Assembly (NCBI GenBank): GCA_945860355.1
Contig: CAMARB010000014.1
Coordinates: forward strand, 1-39,787
Source: Chthoniobacter flavus
GTDB lineage: Bacteria > Verrucomicrobiota > Verrucomicrobiia > Chthoniobacterales > Chthoniobacteraceae
DNA: 39,787 bases
Reading direction: 5' to 3'
How positions within the stretch are numbered: the first letter of the stretch is position 1; each line of letters starts with the position of its first letter. Of this stretch, positions 16,701-25,857 are shown one piece after another. The position numbers and the translations under genes are program-made. The notes beneath the pieces were generated by a model, which was not told the origin of the DNA, ran no database searches, and worked only from the letters and a program-made list of their open reading frames with translations.

Positions 16701-17099
16701 AAAAAGGAGCACGCCGCCGAGGAAGGCGCATTGACCGTGCGCGCCGTTCCCAACCAGCTGCAGTTCGCGCCCAAGGAAGTCCGGGTCAAAGCCGGGCAAC
16801 CCGTCCGGCTCGTGTTCGAGAACCCGGATCTGATGCTGCACAACCTGGTCCTGGTCGCGCCGGGCGCGCTGGAGGAAGTCGGGCAGCTCGCTGACAGCAT
16901 GGCCACGCAACCCGACGCCCAGGCCAAGGGGTTCGTCCCGGACTCCAAGAAGGTGCTCTTTGCGACGGCTCTGGTGGGGCCCAACGGCAAAGCCGAGCTC
17001 CAGTTCGTCGCTCCGAAAGAACCTGGAAGTTACCCGTACCTCTGCACGTTCCCCGGCCACTGGCGGATCATGCAGGGCCACCTCGTCGTCGAGCCTTAG
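13731..17099 (+). CDS. Exported GDSL/beta-propeller/HEAT/cupredoxin fusion protein (PVC-type)
   Basis: The protein has 1122 residues from the ATG at 13731, which gives a signal peptide (MRRIFPILATAASGLIAPALHG). Residues ~30-215 are an SGNH/GDSL-like domain: GNS at 35-37 and a late HLNEAG block. Residues ~338-680 match the PVC membrane-bound dehydrogenase-type propeller, with LWVVTMPSWPH, LILEDRDRDGKAD and DSHHGG. Residues ~690-830 look like HEAT repeats. Residues ~1000-1122 form an auracyanin/plastocyanin-like cupredoxin with type-1 copper ligands H1037, C1105, H1110 and M1114. No CXXCH heme motif is present, although many relatives end in a cytochrome c. It is probably periplasmic and redox-active; the substrate is unknown. 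A broken copy of its last ~95 bases lies at 25745-25840. Confidence 0.88.
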   Translation: MRRIFPILATAASGLIAPALHGQVEFAQDTTVVLYGNSLVERLCEHGEMEAWIQLAHPGKNLRFRSLAWTGDEVGYRLRPEGYVEHLKKLHAQWPAQVVMAGFGLAESFRGEAGLEEFKTQLEDFLRELQRIHPGAKTVLLTPTAVDADRSPEGVDAKKRNADLALYAAAIQAVGRNHQAQVVDLFQESLAAYAKSRDPLTSNGLHLNEAGNRWMGRWIAQQLAGEPALARVDATRVAEVAKAAALKTAAVADVVRPKNAVVYFGVRKRPEEYEAEIPRYHQLVDAADATLHGLVDNPKSHLADFPAPMLPPPAPSLSKPAAALGVIKSPAEQQKDISVADGFELNLFASETEFPLLKNPVQMAFDARGRLWVVTMPSWPHTFPGDQPRDKILILEDRDRDGKADQCTVFADGFNALDGVAFHETGVIVSAQPRLLLLQDTDNDGKADTRRELFRGIDVTDSHHGGMIATDPMGHVLFCDGVFHRSQFETPFGSVRGVDATTYRLEPRTGKVWTEWQSQTPNPWKMTFNRQGSPLQMYGDGLVLDGLQLTWTPLGAYHPFGRGKTLGYGKGSGAQTISSPNFPDDYQQGMASATLLGRYFVALSKYNADSGPFAATDRVDVLRSENPAFRPVDLAFGMDGALYVSDFSSKIIGHAQHPMRDPLWNHEHGRIWRVISKLKPVVKDWPRIEGASVPELLALLRHPQDLVREHARIALRKADALPALEKWVEALDRKDPGFGQAALEALWIFESKGIARPELLQETLKDPDPLVRAAAVSLIRFQSARLPQSAQWLDALSKDPHPRVRMAVVNVVAFLRPQHPELEPVAQSLATAPEPAVKQMVADLRFGVRPLKGRSVPVLEVEKNARLRFWETRDMVFDAEAPWPAKTSGIGAYRTLVSLEEARTAILSVRHGALDLAVNGVQILSTETMWTSEQQAQVELGKGLNLIEITFRGLKGAPPPVFLYDTVGRRLDRAQLPETAEILASLSATWKKEHAAEEGALTVRAVPNQLQFAPKEVRVKAGQPVRLVFENPDLMLHNLVLVAPGALEEVGQLADSMATQPDAQAKGFVPDSKKVLFATALVGPNGKAELQFVAPKEPGSYPYLCTFPGHWRIMQGHLVVEP

Positions 17100-17279
17100 C
17101 CCGCTTCCAAGCCCTTCCCGATCCTTCAGTGCCCCCACCGGGGAGTGTGTCTCGCCGTCACCTCGGCCGCGAGGCCCTCGTGCAGTGCGGCGGCATGAGG
17201 GGAACACGACCCCCTCCGGGAAGGCCGCCCACCAGGCGGAGGTTCCCGGGCGATTCCGACTCAGGTCCCGGACAGGCCG

Positions 17280-20200
17280 TCACGGGGTCGCCACGTTCAT
17301 TTTCCCGCTCTCCTTGGTGGCACCCGGCGCCGGGGCCGCCAGGAAATACCCGTGGCCACTCCGAGTCTTTTGAAAGACGGCGCCGCGAATCCGCGTGACC
17401 GGACCCGTGCCCTGGAATTGGCCCCCAATTTTGCCATCCGCACCCAGCATCAACCGAAGCCGGGACGAGGGGCTGCCTCCCACCGGCGCGCCCTGGTCGA
17501 TGACGGCGCGCAGACCCACCGCGAGTCGATTCACGAAATCGAAGGGCTCGCCACCGCCGGTCAACAGGAGCAGGGCGTTGGCCGACGGCGCAACGACCGG
17601 CTCCACCCCAAGCACCGTCTTCTGGGTGACCGCCGGGGGAAGAAACTTGGAGGCGAAAAAGTCCACCCGGATCCCGCCCGGCCAGCCCTGCGGATAGGCC
17701 GCATCGCGAGGGTTGGCGCGCTTAAACCAACGCAGCCCCGCGGCATCCGCGTCGCTCTGCCCTGGCACATCGCGAAAGGTGATTCGGCCACTGGCTGAAC
17801 CGCCGCCTCCGCCTCGCGCCACGTGGAACGGAAGCACCCGGTCCTGGGAGAGATAATTCGTGTAAGTAAACGCCTGGCCATCGGCCAGCTCGCCCACCAT
17901 CGACACCGCCCCCGAAGAACGCACGGTGAGAACCGCCCAGCCGTCGCCTTGCGGATATGCATTTTCCTCCAGCCCCTGTTCCTCGGGCGAGAGCGCCTTA
18001 AAGAAGGCGGTGTACCGGCCGTTGTCGGTCGCCGGATCCAGCACGTCCACCGGCACTTTGATCCGCGGCGCAACGAGATTGGCCGCGGCGGAGTAAAGCC
18101 GACGATTGAGCACAAAATCGGCGACCTGCTGGGAGTTGGAGCTGAGCGTTCCCACAATCTGGTGGGTAAACGGGAACTGCACGTCCATGCGCATGGAGAG
18201 GGTCAGCGCGGGCCGACCCGGCGTGCTGATCACGAGACTGTCCGTCGTCGCACGGGAGCCAAATCGCGCCACCCCGGAAACATCCATCACCCCCCGGAGA
18301 GACACGGGCGTTGCCCGGCCGCCCAGCAGCAGTTTTCCTGAAAATGCGCCGGTCCGGCTCACGGTCATCCCTAGCAGAGCCACAGCCGAGCCCGGGTCCG
18401 GTGTGTCCGCAACCGGCACAGCGACGCCGTCATACGCCCCGGCGAACCCGGGCTGGCGGGTGATCGTCAGCGTGTAGGTTTTGGTCGTGACGCCATCTTC
18501 GGCGGTCACCACCACGGCGATTGCGTTTTCACCGGGCGCCAACTTGTTCCAAGCACTGGCGCGTCCCGAGGGGACAGTCACGCCGCCCACCGTGATCAAG
18601 GAGCGCGGTTGGGCGGCCTCGGCTGTGACCTTCACGGCGGTGACGGTCTCCGGCACCAATACCGCGTACTGCGTTGTGTCTGCCGAAAACGCCGGGGAAA
18701 GGCTTCCCTCGCTGAGTCTGAGACTCGAAAGATCCGCGGCGGCGATGGCAGGACGCCGGACTTCGACGGTGTAAGTGCGTTGGGTGACGCGGTCCGGGGC
18801 GGTCACCACCACTTGGATCGTGGACTCGCCGACGGGCAGGGCGATGTCTGCGCTGAATTTGCCGGACGCCACGGGTTTGCCGTTGACGGTGACCTTCTGG
18901 CTCGTGTGCCGGGTGACAGGCAGGAGCCGCGTGGAAAGCACCGGGGTTGTATAATCGAGCCGGTAACTGGTGGTGTTCACGTCGAACACCGGGCTCAATG
19001 CGCCCTCGGCGGGTGTTAACCCGGCCAGACCCGTGTCGTTTGCGACCGGGGCGCGGGTGACAACCACCGCGTAGGATTTTGTGGTGGTAGCGTCCTCGGC
19101 GGTGACCACCACGCTCACGGTGTTCGCTCCGACGGCAAGTGGAATGGGCTCACTGGCGGTTCCGGAGGCAACCGGCGCACCGTTAACTTTCACCGTCGCG
19201 CTGGGGTGAACGGTCCCCGGTGCAAGCCGTATCGACTCCACGGAGTAGGGAACAGCCAGAGTGTAGCTGGTTTGGCTTGGATCAAGTGTCGGGCTGAGTG
19301 TGCCCGTGGACGGCGCCAGCGCGGAAAGATCGGCGTTTGCCGACGGCGCCGTGCGTGTGACTAAGACGGTATAAACGAGGGCCGTGGTGGCGTCCTGCGA
19401 GGTGAGCCCCACGCTGATCGTGTTCAACCCGGCTTGAAGGGGAATCGGCGCGCTGGCGGTCCCGGATGCGAGCGGCGCGCCGTTCACCTGCACGGAGGCG
19501 GTGGCATCGGCCGCGATGGGCGTGACCGTGAGCATGGCGGTGTCGTAGGGCACCGTGAGCGTGTATTGGGTGACGGTGCTTGAGAAGGCCGGGCTGAGCG
19601 GGCCCGAGCTGAGCGTGAGCCCCGCAAGATCCGCGTTCGAACTCGGGGCACGGCTGACGGATACCGTGTATGTGGCCACCGTGGTCTGGTCCTGGGCGGT
19701 GACAACGACCCTGATCTGGTTGACCCCGACGGCCAGTGTGATCGGGCTGCTGGCGGCTCCCGAGGAGACGGGCTCGCCGTTGACCCGCACCGAGGCGGTG
19801 GCGTCGGCCGTTGCCGGGGTGACCGTCACCGAGGCGGCTGCGTTGGATACATTGGCCGTGTATTGGGTGACGCCGCTCGAGAACACCGGGCTCAGCACAC
19901 CCGAGCCGAGCGCGAGTCCAGCGAGCTCCGCATTGGAGCTCGGGTCGCGAAGAACGCGGACGGTGTACACCCGCTGGGTGACGCCGTCCTGCGCGGTCAC
20001 GACCGTGGTCATCGTGTTAGAGCCCACGGAGAGGGCAACAGGTGCGCTGGCCACGCCGGAGGCCACCGGCGACCCGTTGATCCGGAGGTTTGCCGTCGGA
20101 TCGAGGGTCACCGGAACTAGGCTCAGGACGGAGGTCGCATTGGGAACCAGCGCCGTGTAATCAGTCACCTCGCGGGAGAACGCCGGGCTGAGCGTGCCGG

Positions 20201-23200
20201 AGCTGAGCGCAAGCCCCGCAAGATCCGCAGTGGAACTCGAGGCCCGTCTAACGGACACCGTGTAGGTTTTGATCGTGGAGGCGTCCTGGGCGGTGACAAC
20301 GACGCTGATCTGGTTGTCCCCGACGTCCAGAGCGGTCGCGCCGCTGGCGGCTCCCAAGGAGACGGGCTCGCCATTGACCCGCACCGACGCAGTCGAGTCG
20401 GCCGTTGCCGGGGTGACCGTTATCGATGCGACTGAGTTGGGAACATTGGCCGTGTATTGGGTGACGCCGCCGGAGAACACCGGGCTCAGCCCACCAGAGC
20501 TGAGATCAAGCCCAGCGAGATCCGCATTGGAACTCTGGGCGCGAACGACGCGGACGATGTACACCCGTTCGGTGACGCCGTCCTGCGCGGTCACCACCGT
20601 GGTCATCGTGTTGGCGCCCACCGAGAGCGCGACGGGCGCGCTGGCCACGCCCGAGACAACCGGCGCGCCGTTGATCCGGACCTTTGCACTCGGCTCGAAG
20701 GCCACCGGAACCAGGCTCAGGGCGGAGGTCGCGTTGGGAACCAGCACCGTGTAATCAGTGACTCCGCTGGCAAATGCGGGCGAAAGCGAGCCGGTGCTGG
20801 GAGTCATATTCGCCAGGAATGCGTTGCTGTCGCCGGGGTGAAGGAATCGGGCGGTGAGGTTCCCCTCGATCTGGCGCCGCTCTGCGGTGGTAAGCGCCAC
20901 GCCGTAGACAAAGACGTCGCCGATATTGCCGTTGAAAGTGGTCCACCCATCCGGGTTGTTTCGGCCGACATTGAAGGCGTTGGCAAAGGGGCCCGCCACA
21001 TTGGGCAACAGCGAGGTCATATCGCTGGCGGAGCTTTCATTCAGGATCTCGGCGCCGTTGGCGAACACCTGGAACTGCCCCGTCGGCTGGACAACCAGGC
21101 TGAGGATGGTGGCCTCGCCGTCAGGAATGGTGGCGCTGCTGCTGAAAAAGGCGCCGTTGCGGAAACCGACCACCTGCCCGGTGCTGTTGCGGATGCCCAG
21201 AGTGAGCCGGTTGTAGAAGAGGTCCACAATCGAAGTCCACGGCGTGGCAACGGAATTGCGCTTGGGCCGGACCGCCACGACGATCGTCGCCCCGTGGATT
21301 TTCACCGGCTCGCTGTAGAGGCCCTGGCGGAATCCGTCTCCGTCCAGATACCGATTATCCAACCAGCGGACACCGTTGAGCGTCTCGGTGGCGGGTGAGC
21401 CCATTGCGGCCAGGGTCTGGCCCGGGGGCTGATGAGCCACCCAATCGCCGGTGTTTCCGATGGCGGGCAGGTTGGATGTCACCGCCGAAAAAAGCAGCTC
21501 GGCCGGACGCGGGAGATCGATGCCGTTGAGCACGAAGTTGAGCTCGGCGGGAGCGGGGCCGGCGACGAGGATCGTCTTTTCGGCGGAGGGCTGAAAGGCG
21601 CCCCCGCCAGCGGCCACATACCACAAACCGTCCTGCACGGCCTGGGTGAAGTTGCCAGCCTCGTCCGTGGTCGCCGTGAAAGCCGGGTCATCGGCGGCGC
21701 CGACGGAACGCGAAAACCAAACCGATGCGCCCGCAGCAGCCGAGCCGTCGCTCCGGCGGATCACACGGCCGCTGATCCGCGCTTTCGGCGCCAATGTGAA
21801 ACTGATACCGGAGATGTTTGCAGTGCTGACCACGACCCTCTGTTCGGCGGAGGCATTGTAGTCGGCCCGGGCGGCTGTCAGATACCAGGTGCCGGGAGTC
21901 AGCGCCCGACGGAAGCCACCGGCCGCATCGGCCACCGCGGAAATACCCGCGCCTCCCGGGGCATCGGCTATGGTGACGGTGGCGCCCGCGAGCGGCTCCC
22001 CCGTGGAGCTCATCACCGAACCGGCAACCGTGAATTGGGGTGGAGTGTTTTGCGGGTCGATCGGGCTGGAAGCGAAGTCGGCTTCCACGTTGTCGTTGAA
22101 ACCGTCGCCGTCGCTGTCGAGCACGAGCTGCGAGGCAGAGAGGAAAGTTTCGTGGACGCGGGCGTTGAGGATCAGCCCGTCGAAAAACTCGCGGCTCGCG
22201 GTGTCGCTGGTGGTTTGCGAGTAACCGACGCGAGAGCATTTGCCTTGTGCAGCGGCATCATTGACCGGGCCGTTGTAAGAGCGCGTCGCGACCCGCACGC
22301 CGTTGAGGAAGAAGTGGGCGGTGCTGCCGTTGAAGGCGAGCGCCACATGCTGCCATCGGCCAAGGGCGGCGCTGACATTGATGGGCCAGAGCCCCGCCCC
22401 ATCAAGCCGCGCCATCCATTGGCCCGCCCGCAGCCCAAAACCGCTTCCATCCCCCCCTGCGAACTCGTTGCCGCTGTCGAACACCGCCTCGTAGTTGACT
22501 CCACCTTGGGATGCGCGCGGTTTGACCCAGGCCGAAAGGGTCCGGACGCGGCCGTTGCGGGCCCCGCTTTGGGCGATGGTCGAGGTGCCGTTGAAGTCTG
22601 TGGGCGTGACCGGCGAGAACGCGGCCAGCAGGTCGCCGCGCCGCGTCAACTCCTGGCGCACCTCAGAGGCAGTCAGCGGCACATTATAAAAGCGCACATC
22701 TTCGAAACTCCCCTTGAAGAGGCTGCCAGACCAGCCGCGACCCAGGTAGTTGGCCTGCATGGCTGTGGGACCGTTGGCGGCAAGCACGTCCAGCGGCGTG
22801 AGGGTCGTGGAGGCAGAGGCCTCCTGGACGCCGCCGACGTAGAGTCTGGCGTTGCCACCGTCGAGGCTGAAGGCGAGATGCTGCCAGGCGCCGGGAGTGA
22901 GCCGGCTGGTGCTCGTGAGCGTGGCGGTGGTTTCCCCGTTGCTGACGGAAAGCACCGCGTTGCCCGACGCGTTGCGCACAAGCTTCAGCGCGGCGGCAGC
23001 GCTTTTGCCCAGGAAAAGGAGGGGTTCCTCCACGCCCATGGCGTTGGCCGGTTTGACCCAGCAGGAAAAGGAAAGCGCGGGAGCATCGGCGAGGCTGCGG
23101 TCCAGAACGGCGTAATCGTCGAGGCCGTCAAACGTCATCACAGAGGAGTTGAAGGCGGCGTCGGGACCGTGCTCGGGAGCGCCTCGGAGAACGGCATGGA

Positions 23201-25598
23201 GCGCGCCAAACTCATCCCACCAGATTTGACCGTCGGGTTCCTCAGTTCGGTAGCTGGCGATGAGTCCGCGCGGTTTGGTGAGGCTCTGCGCATAAAAGGC
23301 ATCCCACCAGCCGCCCCAGGGGATGTGGCTAAAATGCACACCGTCGCTGACCGACCACCACATCGAGTAGTCGTGATCGGCGATGGCGGTGCCGCTAAGG
23401 ATCCCGCCGAGCGGCTGTGCGCATCCGCGCACGATCGCGTCGTCCTGAATGGTGGTGCCGTCGATGCGGCTGTACCCGCCCACCAAGGCGCGGCCACGCA
23501 CGACGGCTCCCCACTCCAACTGGGCGCGGTCGCGGACGCGTGCTTTGCCTTCCACCAGCGCGTTGCCCTCCACCAGTGCGCTGCCGCTGACAGTCGCTGA
23601 ACCTTGGACGGTGGCGCTGCCCTGGACAACGGCGTGGTCCTCCACGCGCGCCGCGCCGAGCACTTTGGCCGACCCGAGCACTTTGGCATTGGGCCCGACA
23701 TAAGCCGTGGAGGAGACCGTGGCCAAGGGGCCCACAACACCGCCGCCATTGCCGTGTGTGCGGTGGCCGTTGGGGGTGGCCACTTGAAAGGAATGCGGCG
23801 CGGGCTCGGCGTTCAACAGGCGCACCTCGTAGGCGTAACGCAATCGGTCGGCGTGTTTGTCGATGGGCTTGGTGTTCCTGAGGCTCTCAAGCTCAAGCGC
23901 CGTTTTGGCAGGCGTGGCCGCCACGATGAGGAACGCCTGGGTTTCGTTGGCGTTTAGGGTGAAGCTCTGCGTGCCCGGCGCCCAGACCGGCGAATAGCGG
24001 ACGGTGTCCCCGGCGGAAATTGCGGCAAGACACCAGCGCCAATCCTCACCGGCCCCCGCCAGGTCAAGACCGCGCAATTCGACGGTGATGGTGGCGCCCG
24101 GCGACGCCGTCAGATCGTGCATCTGATAAGCCCAGCTGTCCGGCGCGCGCTCCAGCGGCACCCGCCACCAGCCCGGTTTGTCCTGCTGCGGGATCAACTG
24201 CGCCCCTTGTTTCCAGAAATGCTCGGCCCGGTTGCTCTCGGTCCCCCAGTGCTGGGCGCGCAACCGGGCCTTTTCCACGAAATCGAGCATTGGCCAGCGC
24301 TTGCAGCACTCTAAGGCGACGTCCTTGACCGAAGTGCCGACGGGGAGTGCCGCGGCAAGCTTCTCGATCAGCGTCAGTTCCAGAGGCCCATCGCGCCATG
24401 CCTTGGCCGTGAAGTTTTGGGGCAACCCGAACTGCGTGCCGTAATCATCGAGAGCCAAATAGTAGCGTTGGTCGGCGTAAATGTGGCGCTTATGGTCGGG
24501 GCGGTAGTTGGAGTTTCCGGTGAGGTTGTCGATCGCGGGGATGGCGTTGGGAATGGCCGCGAAGAAGTGGAGATTCCGCGCCGCCCGCAAATAGTTGGCG
24601 TGGCTTTCCCAGTGGCCGCCGGTCAAAAATCCCGGCTGGTGCATCTGGATCACGTGGCCGAACTCATGCGGCACGGGGTTGCCCCAGCCCTCATCGCCCA
24701 AGCCACCCCAACCCACGTTGAGGTAGCCGCGATTCGTGGAGTGACCACCGGCCCAAAATCCGCCGTACCACGTGACAAAGTTGACTTTGGAACGCGGTCC
24801 CGTGGCCGACTTGAAATCGAGGAAGGGCTCGTTGTAGCCCAGTTTCTTGCAGTAAACCTGATAACTTTCCTCGCACATGCGCAGCGCGCGCCGGGCGTGG
24901 GTGGGGGTGAAACTGGTGTCGGCCGGATTCCACCAGACGCAGACATGTTTGCTTTCCATACGCGCGGCGGTGGCGGCGCTCAGCGGCGGGAGGAAATTGG
25001 TGTTCCGGTCGAGCGCGGGAGCGCTGCCCCCGACGTCGCCGACCTCCACGTAATCGATCTCAAATTGACCGCTCCCCTCCACGATAGGGGTGATTCGTAG
25101 GTCGCGCAGATTGTCGCGCCAGAACACCTCCAGGCCCATGTCGAGGCGGTAGGTGTGGAAGGCGCCGTCTTTCGGGATGCTGGCCGATGGCATCACAAAC
25201 CTGCGGCTGGTTTCGAAGCCGATGCGGGTTGATGTGCCGAATTCAAACTGGACGTCGCCGGTATAGCCAGCGGGCAGCTTGACGCGGATCTGCAGGTAAT
25301 CGTTGAAGCCCAGGTCGAGGTCGGGCCCATTGGCAAGGGCATTGAGGCTGATGGAAGCGTCGGTGCTGGCGGAGCTGTCATCGCCCACGAGAAGGCCGCC
25401 CGTGACGCCCAGTCCGCTGGTATGGGAGCCGATCCACCCCTCCAGATTGCCGTCGGTGTTCCATGCGCCCAACGAGGTGCTACCAGTCAGCCGGTCGACC
25501 ACATCGACCCCGACCACGGTGACGTTTTGCTGAGCGACGGCGGCCCGGGCGGCGATAGAGAGGAGTGCGAAGAGGAGCCAAGAGAAAATGTTACGCAT
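17280..25598 (-). CDS. Giant secreted multidomain protein with metalloprotease-like, hexapeptide, LamG and cadherin-like domains
   Basis: The protein has 2772 residues. The ATG at 25598 gives a signal peptide (MRNIFSWLLFALLSIAARAAVAQ); the frame upstream is not leader-like. Visible parts, by approximate residue: 30-190 a beta-sandwich; 210-480 a DUF6055-like domain with HEFGH at 311-315, a zincin-type metal site; 633-730 hexapeptide repeats (SATVQGSATVSGSALVEGNA); 820-980 and 1000-1155 LamG/concanavalin-like sandwiches; 1189-1340 two carboxypeptidase-regulatory-like folds; 1363-1586 another LamG-like domain; 1590-2385 eight cadherin-like repeats; 2387-2772 a tail (GAFSGKLLLGG) like those ending other verrucomicrobial surface proteins. 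It is probably a cell-surface or released glycan- or protein-binding enzyme. It runs against its neighbours and lies between direct repeats. Confidence 0.85.
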   Translation of the reverse strand: MRNIFSWLLFALLSIAARAAVAQQNVTVVGVDVVDRLTGSTSLGAWNTDGNLEGWIGSHTSGLGVTGGLLVGDDSSASTDASISLNALANGPDLDLGFNDYLQIRVKLPAGYTGDVQFEFGTSTRIGFETSRRFVMPSASIPKDGAFHTYRLDMGLEVFWRDNLRDLRITPIVEGSGQFEIDYVEVGDVGGSAPALDRNTNFLPPLSAATAARMESKHVCVWWNPADTSFTPTHARRALRMCEESYQVYCKKLGYNEPFLDFKSATGPRSKVNFVTWYGGFWAGGHSTNRGYLNVGWGGLGDEGWGNPVPHEFGHVIQMHQPGFLTGGHWESHANYLRAARNLHFFAAIPNAIPAIDNLTGNSNYRPDHKRHIYADQRYYLALDDYGTQFGLPQNFTAKAWRDGPLELTLIEKLAAALPVGTSVKDVALECCKRWPMLDFVEKARLRAQHWGTESNRAEHFWKQGAQLIPQQDKPGWWRVPLERAPDSWAYQMHDLTASPGATITVELRGLDLAGAGEDWRWCLAAISAGDTVRYSPVWAPGTQSFTLNANETQAFLIVAATPAKTALELESLRNTKPIDKHADRLRYAYEVRLLNAEPAPHSFQVATPNGHRTHGNGGGVVGPLATVSSTAYVGPNAKVLGSAKVLGAARVEDHAVVQGSATVQGSATVSGSALVEGNALVEGKARVRDRAQLEWGAVVRGRALVGGYSRIDGTTIQDDAIVRGCAQPLGGILSGTAIADHDYSMWWSVSDGVHFSHIPWGGWWDAFYAQSLTKPRGLIASYRTEEPDGQIWWDEFGALHAVLRGAPEHGPDAAFNSSVMTFDGLDDYAVLDRSLADAPALSFSCWVKPANAMGVEEPLLFLGKSAAAALKLVRNASGNAVLSVSNGETTATLTSTSRLTPGAWQHLAFSLDGGNARLYVGGVQEASASTTLTPLDVLAANGPTAMQANYLGRGWSGSLFKGSFEDVRFYNVPLTASEVRQELTRRGDLLAAFSPVTPTDFNGTSTIAQSGARNGRVRTLSAWVKPRASQGGVNYEAVFDSGNEFAGGDGSGFGLRAGQWMARLDGAGLWPINVSAALGRWQHVALAFNGSTAHFFLNGVRVATRSYNGPVNDAAAQGKCSRVGYSQTTSDTASREFFDGLILNARVHETFLSASQLVLDSDGDGFNDNVEADFASSPIDPQNTPPQFTVAGSVMSSTGEPLAGATVTIADAPGGAGISAVADAAGGFRRALTPGTWYLTAARADYNASAEQRVVVSTANISGISFTLAPKARISGRVIRRSDGSAAAGASVWFSRSVGAADDPAFTATTDEAGNFTQAVQDGLWYVAAGGGAFQPSAEKTILVAGPAPAELNFVLNGIDLPRPAELLFSAVTSNLPAIGNTGDWVAHQPPGQTLAAMGSPATETLNGVRWLDNRYLDGDGFRQGLYSEPVKIHGATIVVAVRPKRNSVATPWTSIVDLFYNRLTLGIRNSTGQVVGFRNGAFFSSSATIPDGEATILSLVVQPTGQFQVFANGAEILNESSASDMTSLLPNVAGPFANAFNVGRNNPDGWTTFNGNIGDVFVYGVALTTAERRQIEGNLTARFLHPGDSNAFLANMTPSTGSLSPAFASGVTDYTVLVPNATSALSLVPVAFEPSAKVRINGAPVVSGVASAPVALSVGANTMTTVVTAQDGVTERVYIVRVVRAQSSNADLAGLDLSSGGLSPVFSGGVTQYTANVPNSVASITVTPATADSTASVRVNGEPVSLGAASGATALDVGDNQISVVVTAQDASTIKTYTVSVRRASSSTADLAGLALSSGTLSPAFSREVTDYTALVPNATSVLSLVPVTLDPTANLRINGSPVASGVASAPVALSVGSNTMTTVVTAQDGVTQRVYTVRVLRDPSSNAELAGLALGSGVLSPVFSSGVTQYTANVSNAAASVTVTPATADATASVRVNGEPVSSGAASSPITLAVGVNQIRVVVTAQDQTTVATYTVSVSRAPSSNADLAGLTLSSGPLSPAFSSTVTQYTLTVPYDTAMLTVTPIAADATASVQVNGAPLASGTASAPIPLQAGLNTISVGLTSQDATTALVYTVLVTRTAPSANADLSALAPSTGTLSPTLDPSQTSYTLAVPYSVESIRLAPGTVHPSATVKVNGAPVASGTASEPIPLAVGANTVSVVVTAEDATTTKSYAVVVTRAPVANDTGLAGLTPAEGALSPVFDVNTTSYRLDYTTPVLSTRLLPVTRHTSQKVTVNGKPVASGKFSADIALPVGESTIQVVVTAPDRVTQRTYTVEVRRPAIAAADLSSLRLSEGSLSPAFSADTTQYAVLVPETVTAVKVTAEAAQPRSLITVGGVTVPSGRASAWNKLAPGENAIAVVVTAEDGVTTKTYTLTITRQPGFAGAYDGVAVPVADTPDPGSAVALLGMTVSRTGAFSGKLLLGGRATPVSLRGVMDVSGVARFGSRATTDSLVISTPGRPALTLSMRMDVQFPFTHQIVGTLSSNSQQVADFVLNRRLYSAAANLVAPRIKVPVDVLDPATDNGRYTAFFKALSPEEQGLEENAYPQGDGWAVLTVRSSGAVSMVGELADGQAFTYTNYLSQDRVLPFHVARGGGGGSASGRITFRDVPGQSDADAAGLRWFKRANPRDAAYPQGWPGGIRVDFFASKFLPPAVTQKTVLGVEPVVAPSANALLLLTGGGEPFDFVNRLAVGLRAVIDQGAPVGGSPSSRLRLMLGADGKIGGQFQGTGPVTRIRGAVFQKTRSGHGYFLAAPAPGATKESGKMNVATP
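18444..20829 (-). repeat. Eight tandem cadherin-like repeats (~298 bp each) inside the giant gene
   Basis: Each unit encodes about 99 residues with the pattern ADLAGLxLSSGxLSPxF, then VTxYT, VRVNGxPV, and VVVTAQDxxTxxTYTVxVxR, matching the cadherin-like beta-sandwich family PF12733. Units 1 and 3 are much more alike than either is to unit 2, and units 2 and 4 pair likewise, showing a duplicated two-unit block with a 594-bp period. Units 5-8 are more diverged. Confidence 0.9.
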
Positions 25599-25744
25599 AA
25601 CGGTGCACTCCGCTTCTCTCCTCAAGCCGGAGTCAAAGTTACATTTTTTCCGACACTTTCTTCCGAGCAGCACAAGAATGAGTGGGCGTGATACCTGCGG
25701 AACATTCACCAAAGAGCCCGAGAAGCGCGGGTGACCCGCAAATG

Positions 25745-25840
25745 GTTCGTTGCCCCGGAGAAGCCGGTGAGCTACCCCCTATCTCAGGGCCTTCCCCGGC
25801 CACTCGCGGATTATGCAGTGCCGCCTGGTCGTCGAAACCC
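25745..25840 (+). pseudogene. Decayed 3' end of a cupredoxin-domain gene
   Basis: The plus strand here matches 17003-17097, the last codons of the fusion protein, at roughly three quarters identity. It still reads WFVAPEKPVSYP, a one-base insertion shifts the frame, then FPGHSRIMQCRLVVE follows, against FPGHWRIMQGHLVVE in the intact gene. The intact gene's stop codon has been lost, so the frame would run into the SGNH hydrolase gene. No upstream part of such a gene remains. It could come from the gene at 13731 or from a paralogue. Confidence 0.85.
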
Positions 25841-25857
25841 ATTCCACCCTCAATCCC

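Noticed and set aside
13731-17099. Cytochrome c domain in the propeller fusion, as in many PVC relatives
   Set aside because: No CXXCH motif is present; the C-terminal redox module has copper ligands instead.
21432-23600. A 722-codon frame opposite the giant gene
   Set aside because: It lies opposite LamG and hexapeptide-coding sequence; its composition (Arg, Gly, His rich) is that of an antisense frame.
25813-25857. ATG at 25813 as start of the SGNH hydrolase
   Set aside because: The extra codons are the tail of the decayed cupredoxin stump; the ATG at 25858 begins a proper signal peptide.
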